Shown: positions 9,400 to 17,866, counted from the stretch's first letter. The stretch: 64,000 bases of DNA from Kosakonia arachidis (GCF_900116535.1 NZ_FPAU01000001.1:1413218-1477217), one strand, 5' to 3'. Notes: generated by a model not told the origin, from the letters alone. Translations and numbers: made by a program.

Positions 9400-10368
9400 T
9401 TACTTCGCAAACAGGGCGTTAAAACGCTTCAGAACGTCGCCGCGCTCACTGGTGCCGTTGCTTTGCGTTGGCAGCACCTTCAGTTCGGTAAACAACGGGC
9501 GTTTTGCTTCCACATCCGTACGCGCTGGCATCAACCAGGCATCGGCAACCATGTTCTGTCCTTCCGGCGACAGGACGTAATCAATAAACGCTTTTGCGTC
9601 ATCGGCATGCTGAGTAGTTTTAAGGATCATCATCGGGCGCGGCGCAATCACCGTGCCACTGGTGGGGAAGATTACTTTCAGCGATTCACCCTGCGCGATA
9701 TTACCGTACGTGACGTAATCAACCGCGCCGAAGACGGCGGCTTTCGCACCCTGCATTACCGGCGTTACCGCCTGCGCGTTCGGGCCGCTCACTACCATGC
9801 CGTTGTTTTTCAGCGCATCAAACAGTTGCCAGGCTTTCTCACCCATGCCGTTTTGCAGACCGATCAGCAAATCCAGCGAGGCACCGGATAACGCCGGATC
9901 TGGCGTGGTGACTTTATCTTTGAAGGCCGCCGACGTCAGATCCTGCCACTCTTTCGGTTCCGGCGTGCCGCTTTTGGTGTTCCAGACGATGCCCAGCGCT
10001 GAGACGCCCTGTGCAACATAATCTGCGCCTTTCAGCGCAACCGGAACCTTATCCGCATTGGCGCTGGTAAACGGCAGCAACCAGCCGCGATGATGCAAAT
10101 CTTCAGCCGTGTCCCAGGAAGCTGAAATCAGAATATCAGCCTGTGGATTGGCCTGTTCAGCTTCGAGCCGCGCCATCACCTTGCCGGTGGTGGCCTGAAA
10201 AATATTGACTTTCACGCCGGTTTTTTGCTCGAACCCACTGGCCAGACTTTTTGCCAGCGAACCGGGACCTGCGGTATAAACGGTCAGCGCGTGCGCACTG
10301 GAGATCATCATGGACGACAGCACCATGGCTAAAGCGACTCCTTTTTTCACGGACAGTAAGGCTTTCAT
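9400..10368 (-). CDS. ABC importer periplasmic substrate-binding protein, FbpA-like
   Basis: This 322-residue exported protein has a clear signal peptide (basic MKALLSVKKG, hydrophobic core, likely cleavage after SSAHA). The mature chain begins with LTVYTAGPGSLAKSLASGFE, typical of class-II iron/anion binding proteins, and PQADILISAS forms the first hinge. The ATG at 10366-10368 overlaps the ATPase stop (ATGA), so the two are translationally coupled. The twin tyrosines used by FbpA for ferric iron are not clearly identifiable at the expected C-terminal site: only VDYVTYGN is nearby. The iron assignment is therefore uncertain. Confidence 0.8.
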   Translation of the reverse strand: MKALLSVKKGVALAMVLSSMMISSAHALTVYTAGPGSLAKSLASGFEQKTGVKVNIFQATTGKVMARLEAEQANPQADILISASWDTAEDLHHRGWLLPFTSANADKVPVALKGADYVAQGVSALGIVWNTKSGTPEPKEWQDLTSAAFKDKVTTPDPALSGASLDLLIGLQNGMGEKAWQLFDALKNNGMVVSGPNAQAVTPVMQGAKAAVFGAVDYVTYGNIAQGESLKVIFPTSGTVIAPRPMMILKTTQHADDAKAFIDYVLSPEGQNMVADAWLMPARTDVEAKRPLFTELKVLPTQSNGTSERGDVLKRFNALFAK

Positions 10369-11066
10369 GCGATTTCCCCTGAGGATGAAGTGATGTTTCT
10401 GACGGATTCCACCTTTCCGGATGCTAAATGTACGATGCGATCGGCGAGCCATTCGGCTTCACGGCGATCGTGCGTGACATAAACGGCCGTTGTACCGAGC
10501 TGGCGCAGCAAGCGCGCCATCTCATGACACAGAGATTCGCGCAGCGCGCTATCAAGATTGGAAAGTGGCTCATCGAACAGCAGTACGGCCGGTTCAGCGA
10601 CAATCGCCCGTGCCAGCGCTACGCGCTGCTGCTGGCCGCCAGAAAGTCCTGCTGGTTTGCGTTGGGCCAACTCCGCCAGCCCGACCATACTGAGCGCCTG
10701 CATTACACGCTGCTCGCGTTCGCCGCGCGGTACGTTACGCATCTTCAGCGGAAAGGCTATGTTTTGCGCCACGCTCATGTGCGGCCACAGAGCGTAATCC
10801 TGGAAAACCATACCGATATCGCGTGCTTCCGGTGGTAGCGACCACCCCGCTTTGGCGACCAGGCGATCGCCAAACCAGATTTCACCTTCCGCCGGTTCGC
10901 TTAACCCTGCCAGCAATCGCAACAGCGTACTTTTTCCGCAGCCGGAAGGTCCAAGCAATGCAACGATGCTGCCAGGCTGGATATGCAAATCGATGTGATT
11001 AAGAACGGTATGTGTGCCGAAGGCGTAGGAAACGCCTTGCAGCCGGACGTCAGTGAATGCGAACAT
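10365..11066 (-). CDS. ABC importer ATP-binding protein
   Basis: This 233-residue ATPase of the Fbp/Pot family carries Walker A GPSGCGKST (about residue 40), Q-loop VFQDYALWPH, signature LSGGQQQR, Walker B VLLFDEP and switch histidine VTHDR. It is shorter than the roughly 350-residue family members because the C-terminal TOBE regulatory domain is missing. The start at 11064-11066 is preceded by GGAGGG at good spacing. It is the first gene of the operon that continues into the binding protein and permease. Confidence 0.87.
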   Translation of the reverse strand: MFAFTDVRLQGVSYAFGTHTVLNHIDLHIQPGSIVALLGPSGCGKSTLLRLLAGLSEPAEGEIWFGDRLVAKAGWSLPPEARDIGMVFQDYALWPHMSVAQNIAFPLKMRNVPRGEREQRVMQALSMVGLAELAQRKPAGLSGGQQQRVALARAIVAEPAVLLFDEPLSNLDSALRESLCHEMARLLRQLGTTAVYVTHDRREAEWLADRIVHLASGKVESVRNITSSSGEIA

Positions 11067-11300
11067 CAGCGCCCTCCGCAGCGGGAAGCCGTGATCCCCC
11101 AGAGGGTTTCAGCCAATGGGGCACATCCACCTGCACAAAAGTCAGGGGAGCAAACATCTTGTTATCCTCTTTGGGATTTGATGCGGCTGACTATAGGCAG
11201 GGATTATGACGAAGAAATGACGTCATTATTGCGCATTGAATTTTAATCGAATGTCTAAACTGGAAGGCATATCTCTACACTGCTTTTAAAAGGGTTCCTC
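11067..11300. promoter_or_regulatory. Divergent control region between the ABC operon and the cyclase gene
   Basis: These 234 bases hold no gene. The most notable element is a perfect 12-base palindrome AATGACGTCATT at 11216-11227, about 75 bases upstream of the cyclase start. It could be an operator, but I cannot name the regulator. Confidence 0.3.
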
Positions 11301-13079
11301 GTGCGAATCGCAACGATCACTAATTATGCTTACATCGCGACAGTGGTACTGACATTAACTTCAGGCATTGCACTGTTTATGGCCTCAAGCGCCGAGCACA
11401 GGGAACGTGACACCGTGGCGAGGAGCCGCACTTTTGATGCCTTAACGGACTCTCTGGAAAGAGAAGCCTTTGCACTGAGCGATATGGCGCGCGATGCGGT
11501 AATCAAGTTTACACCGGACACATTACAAAGCTGGAAAACCCGCCGCGAACAGGACATCAATCTGGAAAACCGGCTGGTTGCTCTGCGGGATAATGGCGCC
11601 TCAGATGAGGAAATTCTGATTCTGCGGGATGGGCTTGCCACCCTCGATCAGCTTGAAGAGGAGCAGAGTACTGCCATTAATGATGTGCAGGCGGGCAAAA
11701 ATATAGAGGGTGTGAATCAATTATTCGGTGGCGGCTACGAAGACAAGCTCGAAGAAGCCGAGTATCGCTTCGCCCATTTTCGCAGCCTGGTGGACCAGCG
11801 CACGCAGGCCTCCATCAAAGACGCAACGTCACTCTCTTTGCGTCTGCGTACCTTATCGGAAGTGATGGTCGGTCTGACCGCACTGCTGTTCTTGTTTGTG
11901 CTCGGCTTTATTATCAAACACCGAATTCTGCGCCCGGTGGTGACGCTCAGCGATGTGGTGAACCGGCTGGCGACGCAGGATTACAACGTCGAAACGCCGG
12001 TGCTGGCGCAGGTTGATGAGATTGGCGATATGGCGCAGGCGATCCGCATTTTCCGTGAAAATGGCCTTGCCAGGCAGAGGCTTGAACAGGAACGCGACAA
12101 GGAATGGGCCACGCGCACTCTGCTGGCGCGTATGACCCAGCGTTTGCAGGGATGCGATACGCACAGCGCCATTTTCCGCGTGGTTGGCCGTTTTGCTCCG
12201 CAAATCATCCCGGACATGGGCGGTCGGCTTTATATGCTGAATACGCGGACTAATCGTATGAAATGTGTGGTGCGTTGGGGGCTGCCGCCCGGCGAGGATT
12301 CCCCCTTCCCGCCGGAATATTGCTGGGCGCTAAAACGCGGGCAACTGCACAGCCCTGGCCGGGATACTGTGGATATGCCGTGCGAACATATTTTGCCGGA
12401 ACTGGCGTCACGAGCGATCTGCGTGCCACTCAATGCACAAAATAAGAGTATTGGCTTGCTGACTGTTGATAATTACACACCGGGCAAAGAGCCACCGTAC
12501 GCCTACCTGGAGTTACTGGCGGAAACGCTGGCGTTAGCACTGGCCAACCAGATCCTGCGCGATACGCTGACCGAAAGAGCGACATATGATCCGCTGACGG
12601 GCCTGCGAAACCGCTACAGTCTGGAAGAGACGCTGCGGAATAGGATCGATCAGGCAATGATAGAGAACAGCACACTCAGTTGCCTGATGCTGGATGTGGA
12701 TTACTTCAAAAAACTCAACGATCAGTATGGTCATGAAGCCGGTGATAAAGTGTTGCGCGAAATGGCGAAACTGATCACCGAAACGCTGGATGAGAATAGT
12801 ATTGCGTTCCGCTATGGTGGCGAGGAGTTTCTGATTATTTTGCCGGACGTTGATGAAGCGAAGGCAATGACGGTTGCTGAAGCGCTGCTGAGTAATGTGT
12901 ATAACCATCATATGCTGTATGAATCGCAGGATATTGGCCCAGTTTCCGTCTCTATTGGCCTGGCGACCTGGCCGCGCCACGCCCGGGCTGATAATCTGGT
13001 GCGCGCAGCCGATCTGGCGCTCTATATGGCGAAAGAACAAGGGCGCGGGAAGATTGTCGTTGCCAAAAGTGCCGAATAG
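11301..13079 (+). CDS. Membrane diguanylate cyclase with HAMP, GAF and GGDEF domains
   Basis: This 592-residue protein is predicted to make cyclic di-GMP from two GTP. Domains in order: N-terminal membrane helix (residues 9-29), periplasmic sensor (about 30-185, rich in charged helix), second membrane helix (VMVGLTALLFLFVLGFII), HAMP linker, GAF domain (about 275-420), and a GGDEF domain with intact active site YGGEEF near residue 506. The RxxD inhibitory site normally found before the catalytic loop is absent (LDENSIAF occupies that place), so product feedback inhibition is probably lost. The start is GTG at 11301 after AAAAGGG. It is not a member of the E. coli K-12 set that I recognise by name. 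The gene is divergent from the ABC operon. Confidence 0.9.
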   Translation: MRIATITNYAYIATVVLTLTSGIALFMASSAEHRERDTVARSRTFDALTDSLEREAFALSDMARDAVIKFTPDTLQSWKTRREQDINLENRLVALRDNGASDEEILILRDGLATLDQLEEEQSTAINDVQAGKNIEGVNQLFGGGYEDKLEEAEYRFAHFRSLVDQRTQASIKDATSLSLRLRTLSEVMVGLTALLFLFVLGFIIKHRILRPVVTLSDVVNRLATQDYNVETPVLAQVDEIGDMAQAIRIFRENGLARQRLEQERDKEWATRTLLARMTQRLQGCDTHSAIFRVVGRFAPQIIPDMGGRLYMLNTRTNRMKCVVRWGLPPGEDSPFPPEYCWALKRGQLHSPGRDTVDMPCEHILPELASRAICVPLNAQNKSIGLLTVDNYTPGKEPPYAYLELLAETLALALANQILRDTLTERATYDPLTGLRNRYSLEETLRNRIDQAMIENSTLSCLMLDVDYFKKLNDQYGHEAGDKVLREMAKLITETLDENSIAFRYGGEEFLIILPDVDEAKAMTVAEALLSNVYNHHMLYESQDIGPVSVSIGLATWPRHARADNLVRAADLALYMAKEQGRGKIVVAKSAE

Positions 13080-13160
13080 CTTCTTTTCCCTGCTCTGCGC
13101 TTGTTTTTGGTTAAAGAACAGTCATTTAACGCCGCAAAATCATGCATAAAGGAGCAGCCT

Positions 13161-13733
13161 ATGAGCTATTTTCGCCCTGTGACACTAGAACACGCCAGTC
13201 GCCTGTTAAACCATGGCCCGACCATTTTGATTACCAGCCGTGATGAGCAGATCGATCGCCGTAATGTGATGGCGGCGGCCTGGTCGATGCCGGTGGAGTT
13301 TTCCCCGCCGCGTATCGCAATTGTGGTGGATAAAAGCGCCTGGTCACGCGAGTTGATAGAGCGTAGCGGTATGTTCGGCATTGTGGTGCCTGGCGTAGCA
13401 GCAACTAACTGGAGTTACGCGGTCGGCAGTATTACCGGTCGCGATGAAGATAAATTCAACTGCTATGGGATCCCGACATTTGCCGGTCCGGTGCTCGGGC
13501 TGCCAGTGATTGAAGAGAAATGTCTGGCGTGGATGGAGTGCCGCTTGCTGCCGCCGACTGCCGCACAGGAGAAATATGACACGCTGTTTGGCGAAGTGGT
13601 TTCGGCGGCTGCCGACGAACGGGCTTTTATCAACGGACGCTGGCAGTTTGACGACGACAAACTGAATACCATTCATCACCTGGGTGGCGGTCATTTTGTT
13701 GCCAGCGGCAAACGGATTACCGTTGGCGAATAA
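13161..13733 (+). CDS. yddH: Flavin reductase-like FMN-binding protein YddH
   Basis: This 190-residue cytosolic protein of the flavin reductase/FMN-binding split-barrel family matches E. coli YddH over its full length (HASRLLNHGPT, NVMAAAWSMPVEF, YAVGSITGRDEDKFNCYGIP, DDDKLNTIHHLG). Members bind FMN and may reduce it with NAD(P)H; no partner monooxygenase is encoded nearby. The ATG at 13161 follows GGAG at the right distance. It ends close to pptA, which faces it. Confidence 0.9.
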   Translation: MSYFRPVTLEHASRLLNHGPTILITSRDEQIDRRNVMAAAWSMPVEFSPPRIAIVVDKSAWSRELIERSGMFGIVVPGVAATNWSYAVGSITGRDEDKFNCYGIPTFAGPVLGLPVIEEKCLAWMECRLLPPTAAQEKYDTLFGEVVSAAADERAFINGRWQFDDDKLNTIHHLGGGHFVASGKRITVGE

Positions 13734-13784
13734 GCTGCCGGTTACTGCGTCAGTCTCGATATGAGGATAATCCACTGATAAATA

Positions 13785-13811
13785 TAAAAAGGCCCACACG
13801 GCGATGTGGGC
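13785..13811 (-). terminator. Intrinsic terminator of pptA
   Basis: GCCCACA at 13792-13798 pairs with TGTGGGC at 13805-13811. Read leftward the stem is followed by CTTTTTATATTT, a proper U tract. It lies 10 bases past the pptA stop. Confidence 0.8.
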
Positions 13812-13821
13812 TGCCGGGAAT

Positions 13822-14052
13822 CTACATACTGTAGCCCGGTTTTTTGATCAGTTGCTCCATTTGCGGGGCAATTTCCGTATCCCAAACCTGCGCTTTCCAC
13901 TCTTCCGGCGCGTACTCATTCAGCGCGACGCTGATGCTACTCTCTTTGCTGTTCAGATGACGAATAATCACTCCGGCGATATCCTCCGCCAGTGCTGCCT
14001 TCTGCTCATCATCCAGATCGCGGGGGAAACATTTGATATCAATGTGTGGCAT
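13822..14052 (-). CDS. pptA: 4-oxalocrotonate tautomerase family protein PptA
   Basis: This 76-residue tautomerase matches E. coli PptA (YdcE). The start at 14050-14052 gives [13 protein letters not shown], so that after removal of Met the catalytic amino-terminal proline (Pro1) is exposed, as this family requires. YdcE is a homodimer able to enolise phenylpyruvate; its natural substrate is unknown. In-frame codons upstream to 14115 would bury the proline and are rejected. A terminator follows directly. Confidence 0.95.
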   Translation of the reverse strand: MPHIDIKCFPRDLDDEQKAALAEDIAGVIIRHLNSKESSISVALNEYAPEEWKAQVWDTEIAPQMEQLIKKPGYSM

Positions 14053-14171
14053 GACAAACTCCTCGTTTTCAACAGAGTGCCACAGTAGCACAACGCATTT
14101 GCACCGATTTATCAAAGTGTGACCAGCCTGGCGGTCATCCGGATTTTCTTAACACTTACAGAGGATAAACC

Positions 14172-14705
14172 CTAATTTTCGGTCAGCGTGGCAAGAAAGT
14201 CGTCAGCCTGCTGTGGGGTGGTAAGACGCACAAAACGCAGATGCTGGTAGCGCGGGTCAGCCATATCCTGGGCGTAACGCAGGCGATTCGCACGCCAGGT
14301 TTTTATCGTCCAGAGAATGATCGACTCACGGCTGAAGAATGATCGGCGGAAACTTTCGCAGTTTCCGGTGCCTGGCCATAACTCCTGCTTGTGCCAGGCA
14401 CGGCGTGCGGCGCGTAGCACGGCCTGACGCAGCGTGCGCCAGAAACCGTAATCAAGCCATACAACAAGATCGACATGCCGCCATTTTACATCCCGACTGC
14501 GATTGTAGTTGCCATCAAGTACCCAGCCTGGCTGATCCAGTAACTGCTCCAGGCGGGAATACAACTCCTCGTCCGGCGTTCCCTGCCAATTGGCGCGCCA
14601 GTAAAGCCTGTCCATTTCGATATACGGCACATTAAGCTTTGCGGCGATACGTTTCGTCAGCGTCGATTTTCCGCTTCCGCTGGTACCGATAACATTTATT
14701 TTCAT
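14172..14705 (-). CDS. P-loop nucleotide kinase-like protein (adenylate kinase/FlaR-like)
   Basis: This 177-residue single-domain protein carries Walker A GTSGSGKST at residues 7-15, directly after MKINVI, and the fold order of small nucleotide or shikimate kinases. EMDRLYW follows the first helix, WVLDGNYNRSR lies near residue 63, and a basic lid region contains FWRTLRQAVLRAARRAW. Proteins of this type are often called DNA topology modulation protein FlaR, but the true substrate is unknown. The ATG at 14703-14705 comes 4 bases after the stop of the LacI-type gene, so the two are cotranscribed. By position it might phosphorylate a compound of the hexarate pathway, but that is inference only. 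Confidence 0.7.
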   Translation of the reverse strand: MKINVIGTSGSGKSTLTKRIAAKLNVPYIEMDRLYWRANWQGTPDEELYSRLEQLLDQPGWVLDGNYNRSRDVKWRHVDLVVWLDYGFWRTLRQAVLRAARRAWHKQELWPGTGNCESFRRSFFSRESIILWTIKTWRANRLRYAQDMADPRYQHLRFVRLTTPQQADDFLATLTEN

Positions 14706-14709
14706 GGTG

Positions 14710-15723
14710 TTATGCGGATTCTCGCTCAACAAAATGGAAGCCAATATCGACGACAGGCACATCAACCTCGCTACCTTCGATACTATCGGCCAGCATCGTT
14801 GCCGCCCGCTGACCCATAATTTTCCGATCAACGCTGGCCGTGGTAATGGCAGGCTGATTTCCGGCGGCAAAATCGAGATCGCCAAAGCCAATCACCGCCA
14901 GATCGCGTGGTACCTGTAAACCGCGCGACTGCGCTTCAACGATTGCGCCCTGCGCCAGTGTATCGGAGCTACAAACAATCACATCAAAATCGCCCTGCTC
15001 CAGGAGTTGCGACAGCCCCTGGCGGCCCGAGGTGAATCGCGCAGGTAAAGCGACATCGACGCTGCCCGGTTCACTGATACCGTTACGCTCAAGCACTTCA
15101 CACAAACCGGCTTTACGCTGCGCGGCGCGTTTGTCCACCGTCCACAGCAAACCCGGGCGACGATAGCCTTTACGCAGCAAATACTCCGCTGTCGCCTGGC
15201 CGACTTTTTCGTGGGAGAAGCCCACCAGCATATCCAGCGGCGTCGGGGTTAAATCCCAGATTTCCACTACTGGTACGTTGGCATTGAGGATCACTTTTTT
15301 CAGATCCGTTGAGTGATGGATGCCGGTCAGAACGATACCGTCCGGGCGGCGCGAGAGCAACGCGGCAACCAGATCGGCTTCAGTCTGTTGTGTGTATCCG
15401 GCAACGCAGAGCAACATATGGTAACCGCGCACCGCAAGCTCATCGCTGATGGCCTGAATTGTGTCGACAAACATGTTGTTGTTGATTTGCGGCACCACCA
15501 CGGCAATTAATTTACTGCGGCGCGAGGCCAGCCCACCGGCCAACGCATTGGGGATATACCCCGTTGCTTTGACCGCCGCGATGACTTTTTCGACCGTTTT
15601 GGGCCGTACCCGTTGCGGTGTGTTAAGCGCCCGACTTACGGTCATGGATGACAAGCCAGCGGCGCGGGCAACATCTTCCAGGGTGGGCGCACGCGGTGTG
15701 GCAGAACGAGATGTTTTCGACAT
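14710..15723 (-). CDS. LacI/GalR-family repressor, predicted to control the hexarate dehydratase
   Basis: This 337-residue regulator has a LacI-type helix-turn-helix at residues 14-40 (LEDVARAAGLSSMTVSRALN), a hinge helix (PNALAGGLASRRS) and a periplasmic-binding-protein-like sensor domain. Overall it is closest in flavour to GntR/IdnR of gluconate metabolism. The ATG at 15723 is used here; a GTG two codons earlier (15729) is possible. It is divergent from the talarate/galactarate dehydratase, and the shared intergenic region carries two matching 18-base palindromes. The ligand is probably a hexarate or a breakdown product. Confidence 0.88.
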   Translation of the reverse strand: MSKTSRSATPRAPTLEDVARAAGLSSMTVSRALNTPQRVRPKTVEKVIAAVKATGYIPNALAGGLASRRSKLIAVVVPQINNNMFVDTIQAISDELAVRGYHMLLCVAGYTQQTEADLVAALLSRRPDGIVLTGIHHSTDLKKVILNANVPVVEIWDLTPTPLDMLVGFSHEKVGQATAEYLLRKGYRRPGLLWTVDKRAAQRKAGLCEVLERNGISEPGSVDVALPARFTSGRQGLSQLLEQGDFDVIVCSSDTLAQGAIVEAQSRGLQVPRDLAVIGFGDLDFAAGNQPAITTASVDRKIMGQRAATMLADSIEGSEVDVPVVDIGFHFVERESA

Positions 15724-15838
15724 GTTCACTCACAGAGCCTTTCGCTTTTTTTTGATTCTCGCATTGTATTATACGCATTTCTCCCATCATTGCCGCTACG
15801 CCTCATAAATCAGTAGGTTAACAGAAGTTTTAATTATT

Positions 15839-15856
15839 TATGTTAGCGCAATCATA
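15839..15856. promoter_or_regulatory. Candidate LacI-type operator O1
   Basis: TATGTTAGCGCAATCATA is an imperfect palindrome centred on GCGC. It shares ATGTTA-x-CGCAA-x-CAT with a second site at 15991-16008. A central CG is typical for LacI-family operators. It is 116 bases upstream of the repressor start. Confidence 0.65.
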
Positions 15857-15930
15857 ATAGGGCTATTGCTTTTCATTTGACGATTAAATGCGACATCTTT
15901 CACAAAGGCGCCCTCTTTGACACCATTGTT

Positions 15931-15946
15931 TGTGACCGATTGTACA
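15931..15946 (+). promoter_or_regulatory. Candidate CRP site upstream of the dehydratase gene
   Basis: TGTGACCGATTGTACA has a perfect left CRP half-site (TGTGA) and 3 of 5 in the right half at N6 spacing. Catabolite control of hexarate use is common in enterics, but this site is inferred from sequence alone. Confidence 0.45.
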
Positions 15947-15990
15947 TAATTACATCCTTTCTCTGGTCATGTATTTATTACCGAACTACA

Positions 15991-16008
15991 AATGTTATCG
16001 CAAACATT
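15991..16008. promoter_or_regulatory. Candidate LacI-type operator O2
   Basis: AATGTTATCGCAAACATT is a palindrome with six-base perfect outer arms and a central CG, ending 23 bases before the dehydratase ATG where bound repressor would block transcription. Its core is shared with the site at 15839-15856; the 152-base centre-to-centre spacing would allow looping. Confidence 0.7.
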
Positions 16009-16031
16009 TTTGTTGTTCACAGGAGCTAATC

Positions 16032-17228
16032 ATGACCGTAAGTACGAATTCCGATGCCGTGGCCTATGCTAAAGCCGCAGGGGCGAAAACCGCCGCTGAA
16101 ACCGGCGATCGTATTGCATGGGTAAAACTCTCCCTCGCCTTCCTGCCTCTGGCTACGCCGGTAAGCGATGCGAAAGTGCTCACCGGTCGCCAGAAACCGC
16201 TAACCGAAGTGGCGATCATTATTGCGGAGATCCGCAGCCGTGATGGTTTTGAGGGGGTTGGTTTCAGCTACTCCAAACGTGCCGGGGGTCAGGGGATCTA
16301 TGCCCACGCCAAAGAGATTGCCGATAACCTTCTGGGCGAAGATCCGAACGATATCGACAAAATTTATACCAAACTGCTGTGGGCGGGCGCGTCGGTTGGC
16401 CGTAGCGGCATGGCAGTGCAGGCCATCTCCCCTATCGATATTGCGCTGTGGGATATGAAAGCTAAACGTGCTGGTCTGCCGCTGGCGAAACTGCTGGGCG
16501 CTCACCGCGACTCGGTGCAGTGCTACAACACCTCCGGCGGCTTCCTGCATACGCCGCTGGATCAGGTGCTGAAAAATGTGATTATTTCTCGGGAAAACGG
16601 TATCGGCGGCATCAAAATTAAGGTCGGCCAGCCGGACACCAAAGAGGATCTCCGTCGTTTGACTGCCGTGCGTGAAGTGCTGGGCGATGATTTCCCGCTG
16701 ATGGTCGATGCCAATCAGCAGTGGGATCGTGAAACGGCGATTCGCATGGGCCGCCAGATGGAGAAATTCAATTTGATCTGGATTGAAGAGCCGCTGGATG
16801 CTTATGACGTCGAAGGTCACGCCCAACTTGCCGTCGCGCTGGATACCCCGATCGCCACCGGTGAAATGCTGACCAGCTTTCGCGAACACGAACAACTTAT
16901 TCTCGGCAACGCCAGCGACTATGTGCAGCCAGATGCTCCGCGCGTCGGCGGGATATCACCGTTCCTGAAGATCATGGATCTGGCCGCCAAACATGGTCGC
17001 AAACTGGCACCGCACTTTGCCATGGAAGTTCACTTGCATCTCTCTGCGGCTTACCCGCTGGAGCCGTGGCTGGAGCATTTCGAATGGCTGAACCCGCTGT
17101 TTAACGAACAGCTTGAATTGCGCGATGGGCGTATGTACGTCTCTGACCGCCATGGTCTTGGTTTCAGCATCAGCGAACAGGCTCGCGCGTGGACGCAAAC
17201 CAGCTGTGAATTCGGTAAACGTCCATAA
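16032..17228 (+). CDS. L-talarate/galactarate dehydratase (enolase superfamily)
   Basis: This 398-residue cytosolic enzyme dehydrates L-talarate and galactarate to 5-keto-4-deoxy-D-glucarate. It matches the characterised Salmonella enzyme STM3697 nearly residue for residue and in length. Active-site residues fall at the same numbers: KxK with Lys195 and Lys197 (GGIKIKVG), metal ligands Asp226 (MVDANQ) and Glu252 (WIEEPLD), then ATGEM, and a histidine in APHFAMEVH. The ATG at 16032 follows AGGAG. A preceding in-frame ATG 21 codons upstream would start inside the operator and is rejected. Expression is probably controlled by the divergent LacI-type gene. The partner transporter downstream is a remnant. 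Confidence 0.95.
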   Translation: MTVSTNSDAVAYAKAAGAKTAAETGDRIAWVKLSLAFLPLATPVSDAKVLTGRQKPLTEVAIIIAEIRSRDGFEGVGFSYSKRAGGQGIYAHAKEIADNLLGEDPNDIDKIYTKLLWAGASVGRSGMAVQAISPIDIALWDMKAKRAGLPLAKLLGAHRDSVQCYNTSGGFLHTPLDQVLKNVIISRENGIGGIKIKVGQPDTKEDLRRLTAVREVLGDDFPLMVDANQQWDRETAIRMGRQMEKFNLIWIEEPLDAYDVEGHAQLAVALDTPIATGEMLTSFREHEQLILGNASDYVQPDAPRVGGISPFLKIMDLAAKHGRKLAPHFAMEVHLHLSAAYPLEPWLEHFEWLNPLFNEQLELRDGRMYVSDRHGLGFSISEQARAWTQTSCEFGKRP

Positions 17229-17295
17229 TAATGTCATCCTGACGGGAGAATCCTGCCGTCTTTTTCTGTTTCCTACACGACAATCAACTCTGTTT

Positions 17296-17403
17296 CGAGT
17301 CGAGTTTGTCGCCAGCATTCCGGCGATCGCCGGGTTTATCGGCGGGCTGCTGGGCGGTGTTGGTTCGCTGGAGTCCATTACCCTGACGCCAACGGCTTCC
17401 TGA
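17296..17403 (+). pseudogene. Remnant of a GudP/GarP-type hexarate MFS transporter
   Basis: About 68 bases after the dehydratase stop, the frame reads VEFVASIPAIAGFIGGLLGG, the helix-7/8 signature of the glucarate and galactarate permeases GudP and GarP (VASIPAxxGFxGGxLGGV). It then jumps to GSLESITLTPTAS and a stop, which resembles the very C-terminus of that family (VG-x-IxR-x-E-L...). The N-terminal 280 residues and the last four helices are missing, so the gene is a doubly deleted fragment. In Salmonella a hexarate permease accompanies this dehydratase, which supports the identification. Confidence 0.7.
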
Positions 17404-17866
17404 GGCTAATTATGGCGTCTTGCTAACGCAGGGGTCTCGTCACCCAGAACTTCCCGGCGGAGCAGCTTTTTGAGTTACAGATAATACCCAGTGGATTGAC
17501 CAGTGACTGCAGGTACTCGCCGCCTGCAAATCATCACTTATACTTATGGGTTAAGGTCATAACCTTGCAAAATTGTCAAGTATTTACCTGTTTACGACTG
17601 GATTTTTCTGTTGCTTTTTTCTGCTGATTGAATCATTTACGCTGCTTGTCTCCTTTCACCTCACAATTTCTGCTAATAGTCCCGGTGTACCCAGCGGGTA
17701 TGTTTTGCGTCGTTTGCCGATTGCAGGTAGGATGCTGCGCCATGTTTCTCTTATCCATACGTAGAATCACTGGAAAGGCAAACATTTACCGTGGGAGCAA
17801 TCGTTTGGCTTTTGCTCACGCAGGTTGAGGAATCCCGCAAGGTTCAGACAGGTAACAGGTAACGAA
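17404..17866. other. Gene-free region upstream of ansP
   Basis: These 463 bases contain the ansP leader and no convincing gene. Short frames here lack homology and ribosome-binding sites. The first part may still hold unrecognisable debris of the transporter remnant. Confidence 0.5.

Noticed and set aside
16200-16895. 231-codon frame antisense to the talarate/galactarate dehydratase
   Set aside because: Shadow of a highly conserved enzyme gene.
17573-17828. Short hydrophobic frames upstream of ansP
   Set aside because: Two overlapping frames compete, neither has a Shine-Dalgarno sequence or family similarity, and they lie in the ansP leader.
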